9,177 bases of DNA from Synechococcales cyanobacterium PMM_0002. GTDB taxonomy: Bacteria; Cyanobacteriota; Cyanobacteriia; Elainellales; Elainellaceae. The notes under the pieces are model-generated. The model was not told the DNA's origin, searched no databases, and saw only the letters and a program-made list of their open reading frames with translations. The stretch covers positions 1-9,177 of the forward strand of contig CASBQX010000185.1 in NCBI GenBank assembly GCA_949127925.1, in the 5' to 3' direction. Below, piece by piece: positions 1 to 5,556 of the stretch. Each line of letters begins with the position of its first letter. Positions within the stretch are counted from its first letter, which is position 1. Both the position numbers and the translations under genes were made by a program.

Positions 1-230
1 TCACGGCATTGGGCATCAGCACGATGGCGTTCAACTTGAACGGGTTCAACTTCAACCAGAGCATCATCGACTCTCAGGGTCGTGTGGTGAGCACCTGGGC
101 TGACATCTTGAACCGCGCCAACTTGGGTATGGAAGTGATGCACGAGCGCAACGCTCACAACTTCCCACTCGACTTGGCAGCTGGCGAAGCGGCTCCTGTG
201 GCTTTGACGGCACCTGCCATCAACGGCTAA
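1..230 (+). CDS. psbA: Photosystem II D1 protein, C-terminal part
   Basis: This is the 3' end of the gene for D1, the core reaction-centre subunit of photosystem II in the thylakoid membrane. The reading frame is set by the codon at 3-5, so the gene enters from the left edge. The visible residues read straight into the conserved D1 lumenal tail. Counting back from the stop on the usual 360-residue length puts His at 332, Glu at 333, His at 337, Asp at 342 and Ala at 344. These match the known positions around the Mn4CaO5 cluster (His332, Glu333, Asp342 and the Ala344 carboxylate are ligands). The last 16 residues after Ala344 (from AGEAAP to AING) are the extension that the CtpA protease removes to allow cluster assembly. 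The residues that distinguish D1 isoforms, such as position 130, lie outside the window, so the isoform cannot be told. The 5' end and promoter are also outside. Confidence 0.97.
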   Translation, partial: TALGISTMAFNLNGFNFNQSIIDSQGRVVSTWADILNRANLGMEVMHERNAHNFPLDLAAGEAAPVALTAPAING

Positions 231-262
231 ATCTAGCTACGGCTATCGATAGTCTTTGGCAT

Positions 263-295
263 AAGCGCCCTCCACTTCTGGAGGGCGCTTTTTTT
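263..295 (+). terminator. Intrinsic terminator of psbA
   Basis: A perfect 11-bp stem (263-273 with 280-290), rich in GCGCCCTCC/GGAGGGCGC, closes a 6-nt loop ACTTCT. It runs into an uninterrupted T stretch at 289-295, and it lies 33 nt after the psbA stop. This is a textbook Rho-independent terminator for plus-strand transcription. The minus strand has no comparable T-run after the hairpin, so it is not clearly bidirectional for the converging permease gene. Confidence 0.93.
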
Positions 296-349
296 GTAGG
301 CAGCATTTGATTGCAAGCAACAGATCCCGCAGCCAAACCGCTAGCGCCT

Positions 350-991
350 TCAACGAATGGGCGGCTGCACAGCGCGTTGCACCATACTTAAAGTAATCTC
401 TGCGATTAATGCCAGCAGCGCCACTGGAATCGCCCCAACCAGTAAAATAGCGCTATCGTACAGCGAAAACCCCAGCACAATAAATGTTCCCAATCCACCC
501 GCTCCAATAAAGGCAGCAAGCGTAGCACTGGCGATCACTTCTACAGTGGCTGTTTTGATGCCAGCAATGATTACAGGTAGCGCTAGCGGCACTTCAACCA
601 ATCGCAATACTTGGCTAGCACTCATACCCATGCCGTAGGCAGCTTCGCGGATCATTGGATCAATGGTGCGAAAGGCCACATCGGTACTGATTAAAATCGG
701 CGGCATGACGAGGAGAGTGAGAGCGATCGCCGCCGACTGGAAGCTCAGCCCAAAGTAGGGGATCGATAAAAATAGGATCGCTAGACTGGGGATCACCCGC
801 AGAGCATTGAACCCGTTGATTAGCACCAGCGAAGCAGATCGCGATCGCGCGCTCCACAGTCCTAGCGGTAGCCCTAACACCAGGCCGACCAACAACGGAA
901 CAGCAACCAGCATCAAATGCTGCTGCAAGGCATTCAACAAATCTTGGAAATGCATGATGGTATATTCATATGCCTGAGAAAAAACACCCAC
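350..991 (-). CDS. ABC transporter permease, OpuBB/ProW osmoprotectant type
   Basis: This is a 213-residue inner-membrane permease of the type that imports glycine betaine, choline, carnitine or related compatible solutes with an OpuBA-type ATPase and an OpuBC-type binding protein. Hydrophobic segments run through most of the protein (about residues 26-47, 55-77, 85-103, 135-185 and 186-206). The cytoplasmic EAA loop that contacts the ATPase is clear at about 116-139: EAAYGMGMSASQ, then a VEVPLALP end. The length fits the roughly 210-residue OpuBB/OpuCB subunits. The start is GTG at 989-991, supported by GGAGG 10 nt upstream; the first internal ATG (residue 13) lacks this. The gene stands alone: it converges on psbA and diverges from the DUF3110 gene, with no ATPase or binding protein in the window. 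The substrate cannot be read from the permease. The family is confident; the exact solute is not. Confidence 0.9.
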   Translation of the reverse strand: MGVFSQAYEYTIMHFQDLLNALQQHLMLVAVPLLVGLVLGLPLGLWSARSRSASLVLINGFNALRVIPSLAILFLSIPYFGLSFQSAAIALTLLVMPPILISTDVAFRTIDPMIREAAYGMGMSASQVLRLVEVPLALPVIIAGIKTATVEVIASATLAAFIGAGGLGTFIVLGFSLYDSAILLVGAIPVALLALIAEITLSMVQRAVQPPIR

Positions 992-1001
992 GGGGTTGGT
1001 A

Positions 1002-1006
1002 CCTCC
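1002..1006 (-). promoter_or_regulatory. Ribosome binding site fixing the permease GTG start
   Basis: On the minus strand this reads GGAGG (within TTGGAGGTACC), with 10 nt between it and the GTG at 989-991. It decides for the GTG over the in-frame ATG 12 codons further in. Confidence 0.75.
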
Positions 1007-1009
1007 AAG

Positions 1010-1027
1010 GAATAATTTGAATTATTC
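1010..1027. repeat. 18-bp AT-rich inverted repeat upstream of the permease
   Basis: Two perfect 8-bp arms, GAATAATT and AATTATTC, are separated by TG. The element sits 3 nt beyond the permease Shine-Dalgarno sequence and about 19 nt before its GTG. It is well placed to be an operator or a small 5'-UTR hairpin for the permease. No regulator family can be named from it. Confidence 0.5.
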
Positions 1028-1053
1028 ATGTCTTAAGTCCTATTACATCTATC

Positions 1054-1104
1054 ACATAGAATGTTTCAGCGTTCCCATTCCCGATTACCATATACATAGA
1101 ATGT
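1054..1104. repeat. Paired 11-bp elements ACATAGAATGT, 40 bp apart
   Basis: Identical 11-mers lie at 1054-1064 and 1094-1104 in the divergent region between the permease and DUF3110 genes. Each is itself an imperfect palindrome (ACAT-AGA-ATGT). The offset is exactly 40 bp, close to four helical turns, which would place both on the same DNA face. Each copy also contains TAGAAT, a possible -10 hexamer on the plus strand, so paired promoters are an alternative reading. No good -35 hexamer was found for either. Confidence 0.45.
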
Positions 1105-1139
1105 GAGCTTTGAACTGTGTAGCTATCCTTCAAATTCCC

Positions 1140-1526
1140 ATGCGTGTGTTTGTTTTACTCTTCAATGCCAGGACGGATAATGAGGGAATTCACACTTTAA
1201 AACTCAAAGACGGCGATCGCAATGTCATCTTGATGTTTGAATCAGAAGATGATGCGGCGCGCTACGGGTTGATGCTAGAGGCGCAGGACTTTTTAAATCC
1301 TGCCGTTGAGTGTCTTGAATCCGAAGAGATCGATGAGTTTTGTCAAGATTCTGCCTACGAGTCCATTTTGGTACCAGAGGGAACGTTAGCAATGCCTCCA
1401 GAGACTAATCTGGAGACTACCGATTGGCAGCTTGAAGGGGCGAAGTTGCCCATAACAGGTGATGCTGCGGATTTTTCTGCTCTGGAGCTTGAGCGCCTGC
1501 GGCAGCGCTTAGAAGGGCTACTGTAG
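1140..1526 (+). CDS. DUF3110 domain protein, conserved in cyanobacteria
   Basis: This is a 128-residue soluble, acidic protein with no signal peptide or membrane segment. The N-terminus MRVFVLLFNAR...EGIHTL, followed by NVILMFESEDDAARYGLMLEAQDF, matches my recollection of the DUF3110 family of cyanobacteria and plants. I know of no assigned biochemical function and do not propose one. The middle (about residues 30-65) looks like a strand-helix-strand unit, and the C-terminus ends in a charged helix (about 112-128). I chose ATG 1140 because the family similarity begins there. An in-frame TTG at 1110 would add ten residues of unrelated sequence. There is no Shine-Dalgarno sequence before the ATG. 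The gene ends 11 nt before murQ and is probably co-transcribed with it. Confidence 0.82.
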   Translation: MRVFVLLFNARTDNEGIHTLKLKDGDRNVILMFESEDDAARYGLMLEAQDFLNPAVECLESEEIDEFCQDSAYESILVPEGTLAMPPETNLETTDWQLEGAKLPITGDAADFSALELERLRQRLEGLL

Positions 1527-1537
1527 TAAAGATTGCA

Positions 1538-2512
1538 ATGCAAAACCTTTCAAATTCAGGCTTGCCAGCTATTGCCGAACGGGGTCACCTCCTGACAGAA
1601 CAGGAAAATCCAGCCAGCCGAGACCTAGATCAACTGTCGGCGGTTGAGATTGTAGAGCTGTTCAACCGAGAAGATGCCCAGGCGATCGCCGCTGTTAGCC
1701 ATGCCCGCACCGACCTTGCCGCCGCCATTGACCTAGCGGCGGCAGCACTGCGTCGAGGCGGCAAGCTGTTTTATATTGGCGCAGGTACCAGTGGACGGCT
1801 GGGCGTGCTAGATGCATCTGAATGTCCGCCCACGTTTTGCACCTCTCCCGAATTGGTACAAGGGATCATTGCAGGCGGTGCGGGAGCATTGGTACGTAGC
1901 TCAGAAGACCTAGAAGACCGGGCAGAGGATGGCGCAGCGGCGATCGCCCATTATCAGATTCATAGCCTGGATGTCGTCGTCGGGATTACGGCGGGAGGAA
2001 CAACGCCCTTTGTCCACGGGGCACTTGAAGCCGCACGGCAGCGCGGTGCGGCTACCGTCTTTATCGCCTGCGTCCCCGTCGAGCAGGTCAGGATTGACGC
2101 AGATGTAGATATTCGCTTGCTGGTTGGACCCGAAATTTTAGCAGGCTCTACCCGGTTGAAAGCTGGCACCGCCACGAAGCTAGCGCTTAACATTCTTTCA
2201 ACTGGAACTATGGTAAAACTGGGCAAAGTCTACGGCAATCGGATGGTAGACGTAGCCGTTACCAACCAAAAACTGCGCGATCGCGCCCTCAAAATGCTCA
2301 CAGATCTAACAGATCTGAGTCGAAGCGACGCCGCTGCCCTATTAGAAAAGAGCCATCGACGCGTCAAGCTAGCGCTGTTGATGCACTGGACAGGACTGGA
2401 CATGGAGGCAGGTGAGCAACTGCTAGCTGACCATCAGGGCAATTTGAGGCAGGCAGTAGACGCCCTCAGGGCGAACAGTCAACCGCAGACAAACGCAGGT
2501 CCAGACGAGTAG
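1538..2512 (+). CDS. murQ: N-acetylmuramic acid 6-phosphate etherase
   Basis: MurQ is a cytoplasmic enzyme that cleaves the D-lactyl ether of MurNAc-6-phosphate, giving GlcNAc-6-phosphate and D-lactate in peptidoglycan recycling. The protein has 324 residues, against about 298-306 for most family members. The extra length is roughly 12 residues at the N-terminus and a polar tail (SQPQTNAGPDE). The sugar-isomerase (SIS) phosphosugar-binding signature GAGTSGRLG is at residues 81-89, directly followed by DASECPPTF. Glu95 and Glu126 match E. coli Glu83 and Glu114, the catalytic pair, at a constant offset of 12. The second MurQ signature is also present: VGPE..AGSTRLKAGTATKLALN, then STGTMVKLGKVYGNRMVDV. 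The C-terminal helical domain is intact, ending in HQGNLRQAVDAL. No Shine-Dalgarno sequence precedes ATG 1538. It follows the DUF3110 gene by 11 nt. No kinase (anmK) or transporter partner is in the window. Confidence 0.96.
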   Translation: MQNLSNSGLPAIAERGHLLTEQENPASRDLDQLSAVEIVELFNREDAQAIAAVSHARTDLAAAIDLAAAALRRGGKLFYIGAGTSGRLGVLDASECPPTFCTSPELVQGIIAGGAGALVRSSEDLEDRAEDGAAAIAHYQIHSLDVVVGITAGGTTPFVHGALEAARQRGAATVFIACVPVEQVRIDADVDIRLLVGPEILAGSTRLKAGTATKLALNILSTGTMVKLGKVYGNRMVDVAVTNQKLRDRALKMLTDLTDLSRSDAAALLEKSHRRVKLALLMHWTGLDMEAGEQLLADHQGNLRQAVDALRANSQPQTNAGPDE

Positions 2513-2586
2513 CGATTTAGCTGTCTCCCCAAATAAATTGCGCGATACAAAGCTTAACGATTACATCTCAGTAGATAGACAAGACT

Positions 2587-2600
2587 GTAGATAGCCCTAC
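2587..2600. promoter_or_regulatory. Possible NtcA box (GTA-N8-TAC), weak
   Basis: GTAGATAGCCCTAC fits the NtcA core GTAN8TAC. TTAAAT lies 22 nt downstream at 2623-2628, about where the -10 of an NtcA-activated promoter falls, but it is a poor -10. About two such cores are expected by chance in 9 kb, and the site is over 350 nt from the next start codon, so support is low. Confidence 0.2.
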
Positions 2601-2632
2601 CAAAACCACACCATTAGACCACTTAAATCAAT

Positions 2633-2657
2633 TATTTTCTGGCCAAGTCAGAAAATA
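2633..2657. repeat. 9-bp stem-loop downstream of murQ
   Basis: TATTTTCTG and CAGAAAATA pair perfectly around a 7-nt loop. The stem is AT-rich and has no T-run after it on either strand, so it is a poor intrinsic terminator. It may be a transcript-end stabilising hairpin or an operator. Confidence 0.4.
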
Positions 2658-2826
2658 GTTTACATACTCTAAAAAACATTACGCTGTAGATCTGCTCGAT
2701 TTGGGGAACTGATCCACTGACAAATCTCGGAGAGCACGCTGTGCAAGAGGCGATCGCCTGAACGAGGGAGCGTCTCTGCTGCCACCGTGATGTAAAATAC
2801 CGAGATCTAGGAGCAAGTTGAGCCGC

Positions 2827-2841
2827 TTGCGAGACTCGCAA
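2827..2841. repeat. 15-bp palindrome TTGCGAGACTCGCAA
   Basis: Two perfect 7-bp arms flank a single central A, about 120 nt before the protease start codon. The short spacing makes a DNA-level protein site more likely than an RNA hairpin. No known operator consensus is recognised. Confidence 0.35.
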
Positions 2842-2960
2842 TTCACAAGATTTCTGTAATTTACTTAGACTATACACATAGTTTTAGGGATCTTTTTAGG
2901 TTTAGCTGGCCCTAACGGACTGCATATACAAACCTCTTGACATCCTTTCATTAAAATCTC

Positions 2961-4484
2961 ATGACCACTACCCTTTTAGTTTTGACAGTTTCCTTGGCAA
3001 TTTTGGGCTGGGGGTTCTATCGAGCTAGGCCATTCGGTCAGCTCGGAATTTTAGCTTGGCTACAGTCGGTAGCGTTAGTAGCTCCGTGGCTGTTATTTTT
3101 TGGTCTATTTACCCTAGGCATTTATCTCAACTTAGCAGGCGTTTTGTTTCTAAACCTCGCATCCATTGCGCTCTACATCTACCTCGGCCATCGCCTGCGC
3201 ACCCAAGGACGCGATCGGCCATCGGTGCGGTCTGCATCCGCCGTTCCAGACCACTCAAACGCAGCATCAGATCCGTTACTGAGTACTAACGATTCGGCTA
3301 AAGATCCCAATGCATCGGCGGCGAGTCGCCTCAACGTCGCGGCTAATCCTCCATCGCAACCCGTTGAAGCTGCCAAAATTCCGGCAGACGATTTACAGGC
3401 GATTCAGACTATTTTTGGGATCGATACTTTTTTCATCACAGACTCTGTCCCCTATCAAGATGGAGCTATCTTTAAAGGCAATTTGCGGGGTGAGGTGGAG
3501 ACCACCCATGCCCGTCTCACGGCAAATTTGCACGCAAAGGTGGGCGATCGCTACCGCCTATTCTTGGTCAAAGGCCCAGATGAACGACCCGTTGTCGTCA
3601 CATTGCCTAGCACAAATGACCCGCCCGTGACCACCCGATCCCAATGGGGTTTGGCCAGCGTGCTGGCAGTCGCCACGTTAGCGACCTGTTTAGAATCAGC
3701 GGGATTGCTGCAAGGGTTTGATCTATTTGCCGATCTAAATCGAGTTCAAGAAACGCTGCCGTTAGGGCTGGGTATTGCTTTAACGCTAGTCGCTCACGAA
3801 GTTGGTCATCGGGTGCGGGCGCGACGCGATGCAATTCGGCTCAGCCCGCCATTCTTCATTCCTGCCCTACAAATTGGCTCTTTTGGTTCAATTGTTAGGT
3901 TTGAATCACTTTTGCCCAATCGAAATGTGTTGTTTGATATTGCTGTAGCGGGTCCTCTAGCTGGAGGGGGAATAGCGTTCGCAATGGTCATTCTCGGTTT
4001 ATTATTGTCTCATCAGGGTAGCCTATTTCAAATTCCATCTGAGTTCTTTCAAGGTTCGATCCTAGTAGGAACTCTGGCGCGGGTGGTATTGGGTAATACG
4101 CTACAAGAATCTTTGGTAGACGTTCATCCGTTAGTCGTGATGGGTTGGGCTGGGTTGGTGATCACTGCCATCAACCTCATGCCTGCTGGGCAACTAGACG
4201 GTGGACGAATCGTTCAAGCCATCTACGGGCGCAAAATAGCAGGACGAACCACAATTGCCACACTAATTGTGCTGGGGCTGGCCTCATTGGTTAATCCATT
4301 AGCACTATACTGGGCAGTTTTAATTCTGTTTTTGCAGCGAGATTTAGAACGTCCGGCGCTGAACGAGCTGTCTGAACCAGATGATGCCCGAGCCGCCCTA
4401 GGGTTGTTGGTTTTGTTCTTAATGGCGGCGACGTTGCTACCCCTCACGCCGGGATTAGCGGGTCGCCTAGGTATTGGAGGATAG
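2961..4484 (+). CDS. EGY-like site-2 protease family metalloprotease (M50)
   Basis: This is a 507-residue integral-membrane zinc protease resembling the plastid EGY proteins and their cyanobacterial relatives, which act in regulated intramembrane proteolysis. The N-terminus is hydrophobic (about residues 1-20 and 28-78). A hydrophilic, Ser/Ala/Asp-rich linker follows (about 80-138). Next comes a soluble EGY-type module with the family motif GNLRG at 173-177. The metalloprotease core has HEVGH at 279-283 (two zinc-ligand His and the catalytic Glu) and the second motif NLMPAGQLDGG at 405-415, where Asp413 supplies the third zinc ligand. Several further hydrophobic helices run to the C-terminus. 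All catalytic residues are present, so it should be active. The start ATG is followed at once by a hydrophobic segment; no clear Shine-Dalgarno sequence is seen. The stop lies 3 nt before the PIN-like gene, whose GGAGG sits inside this gene's last codons, so the two are very likely one transcript and translationally coupled. Natural substrates cannot be read from the sequence. Confidence 0.92.
   Translation: MTTTLLVLTVSLAILGWGFYRARPFGQLGILAWLQSVALVAPWLLFFGLFTLGIYLNLAGVLFLNLASIALYIYLGHRLRTQGRDRPSVRSASAVPDHSNAASDPLLSTNDSAKDPNASAASRLNVAANPPSQPVEAAKIPADDLQAIQTIFGIDTFFITDSVPYQDGAIFKGNLRGEVETTHARLTANLHAKVGDRYRLFLVKGPDERPVVVTLPSTNDPPVTTRSQWGLASVLAVATLATCLESAGLLQGFDLFADLNRVQETLPLGLGIALTLVAHEVGHRVRARRDAIRLSPPFFIPALQIGSFGSIVRFESLLPNRNVLFDIAVAGPLAGGGIAFAMVILGLLLSHQGSLFQIPSEFFQGSILVGTLARVVLGNTLQESLVDVHPLVVMGWAGLVITAINLMPAGQLDGGRIVQAIYGRKIAGRTTIATLIVLGLASLVNPLALYWAVLILFLQRDLERPALNELSEPDDARAALGLLVLFLMAATLLPLTPGLAGRLGIGG
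4476..4480 (+). promoter_or_regulatory. Ribosome binding site of the PIN-like gene
   Basis: GGAGG lies 7 nt before ATG 4488 and inside the last codons of the protease gene. It fixes the start of the second gene and suggests translational coupling. Confidence 0.75.
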
Positions 4485-4487
4485 TCC

Positions 4488-5366
4488 ATGGCATTACTTC
4501 CCCCTGTTTCGCTGGTTTTAGACATCACAGCCCTAGTGGGAGGCTCTCAACGAGAGTGGCGTGAGTTCTCGCGAGTCGGGAGAACTCATATTCCCCAGGC
4601 GGTGTATGAAGAAATGCGGCTGTTGTTTGATCGTTCCCCAGATCCCGATTTAGAAGCACTGTGCAAAGCCTTTAACCACTTTTATCCCACGAGTGGATGG
4701 CAAATTACCGATATCCATGCCCACCATCCGACCTTGACCGCAACAGGACACGGGTTAACGCACCGCACCCGCATTGCGCTAGCTGCGGCTCGCTGTGCCT
4801 ATGCTTTGGCCCTAAATTCTCCTACTCATCTAATCGTATTGGGTACGCGCAATCAACCGATGCTGCAACGGATAGCGGAGATTTCTTTGGCTAATCTTTG
4901 TGCTGTCGATGCTGGAGACCTGCTGCAATGGAGCCGAACGGGGCAGCGTCCCATAGCGGTCAGCCAGAAATTACACCAGCTACGTGCCACTACTGCCGCA
5001 GTTCCTACCCCAGGGATGGTGGGATCTGCGGAACCACGCACGTCGCCTTCACGGCTCGCAAGTTCGCCGTCTACTCGTTCGTCGCCGACCCGAACCGCTT
5101 CTACCCACGCTGCGGCTACCCGATCTGCTCCTGCCCAACCTACTCCTACCCGCTCTACAGCGGATGGCTCTGGACAAACTGAGCCTCGCTTCCAGTCGCG
5201 GACAGCACGGGGGATATCCAATTGGGCATCACAGCTGGTTTCCTTGAGTTTAGTGCTCGGTTGCTTGGCGATCGCCGGGTGGTTATTGTGGGGGATTGGC
5301 CATCAAATCGGCTGGTTAGATCTGTTGCGCCAGCCGCTTGATCCAGTTCAGCAGAAATCAAAGTAA
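4488..5366 (+). CDS. PIN-like domain protein with C-terminal membrane anchor
   Basis: This is a 292-residue protein in three parts. Residues 1-160 resemble a PIN-type nuclease fold: SLVLDITALVGG with Asp12 on the first strand, IPQAVYEEM with Glu41/Glu42, and a strand HLIVLGTRNQPML where PIN enzymes usually have TNDxxL. Here that position is TRNQ, and an Asp is also missing before the preceding helix (HRTRIALAAARCAYAL). Only part of the acidic metal site is therefore visible, and nuclease activity is doubtful. Residues about 167-242 are a low-complexity Ser/Thr/Pro/Ala/Arg linker. Residues about 250-271 form one hydrophobic helix, followed by a short polar tail. With no N-terminal signal, the PIN part is expected in the cytoplasm. 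The protein is made directly after the EGY-like protease from an overlapping ribosome site. I do not recognise a named gene; the PIN assignment is from motif reading only. Confidence 0.72.
   Translation: MALLPPVSLVLDITALVGGSQREWREFSRVGRTHIPQAVYEEMRLLFDRSPDPDLEALCKAFNHFYPTSGWQITDIHAHHPTLTATGHGLTHRTRIALAAARCAYALALNSPTHLIVLGTRNQPMLQRIAEISLANLCAVDAGDLLQWSRTGQRPIAVSQKLHQLRATTAAVPTPGMVGSAEPRTSPSRLASSPSTRSSPTRTASTHAAATRSAPAQPTPTRSTADGSGQTEPRFQSRTARGISNWASQLVSLSLVLGCLAIAGWLLWGIGHQIGWLDLLRQPLDPVQQKSK
5060..5165 (+). repeat. Low-complexity Ser/Thr/Pro/Arg-coding repeats in linker
   Basis: The DNA is made of short imperfect repeats around CTACCCGMTCT, CCTACTC and TCGTCGCC-like units. They encode STRSSPTRTAS...TRSAPAQPTPTRST. 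The composition leaves the other two plus-strand frames open as well, which explains the overlapping spurious reading frames here. Such repeats tend to vary in length between strains. Confidence 0.6.
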
Positions 5367-5448
5367 GCGAATTAAACCAACTAAGCGAAGACTGGTTGGG
5401 GTGACAGGTGGAAACGTTTAGCAGAAAGACTTGGGAGGAGGGACTGAA

Positions 5449-5495
5449 CGCCCTTGTGTTGATCGGGTCAGTAAGGATACAGTCAGCAGAGGGCG
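5449..5495 (+). promoter_or_regulatory. Possible structured leader upstream of gcvT
   Basis: A bipartite stem can form. CGCCCT (5449-5454) pairs with AGGGCG (5490-5495). After a small internal loop, TGTTGAT (5457-5463) pairs with GTCAGCA (5482-5488), with two G-T wobbles. The hairpin lies just before the candidate gcvT starts, so it could affect translation. It lacks the CCGAAGG and GCAAA-type core of the glycine riboswitch, so no ligand is implied. Confidence 0.35.
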
Positions 5496-5556
5496 CGATG
5501 GATGGCAGATGGTGATGCCGTACGCGCCGTTGACCTTCATTTGCAACCCTGACATC

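Larger units (their letters stand above)
2513..2960. other. 448-nt intergenic stretch, no supported gene
   Basis: The region between murQ and the protease gene is visibly more AT-rich than its neighbours. I found no tRNA motif (no GGTTCRANYCC on either strand) and no convincing coding frame. It holds a 9-bp stem-loop (2633-2657), a HIP1-centred 12-bp palindrome AGGCGATCGCCT (2748-2759), a 15-bp palindrome (2827-2841) and an NtcA-like match (2587-2600). The segment 2731-2777 could fold into AGAG-c-ACGC/GCGTCTCT (8 bp with one bulged C), enclosing the HIP1 palindrome. A TTGACA at 2937-2942 has no -10 hexamer at the right distance. TATACA at 2871-2876 and 2925-2930 are possible -10 boxes for the downstream gene, with no good -35. 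A small RNA here is possible but not shown. Confidence 0.6.

Noticed and set aside
357..857. Open frames overlapping the permease gene in other frames
   Set aside because: They have no family resemblance, and the permease frame shows the EAA loop and membrane helices.
2632..2877. An 81-codon minus-strand open frame in the gap after murQ
   Set aside because: No ribosome site and no recognisable family; the residue composition looks like random translation, and its start overlaps a weak promoter-like region of the plus strand.
2937..2960. TTGACA as a -35 box for the protease gene
   Set aside because: No -10 hexamer lies 16-18 nt downstream; that distance falls on the start codon.
4898..5247. 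Two extra plus-strand frames inside the PIN-like gene, one Cys/Tyr/Pro-rich
   Set aside because: They follow from low-complexity repeats in the linker, have no start signals, and lie wholly within a gene with better support.
5367..5556. Glycine riboswitch ahead of gcvT
   Set aside because: The conserved aptamer core (CCGAAGG, GCAAA and the second-aptamer signatures) is absent, although the position would be natural for one.
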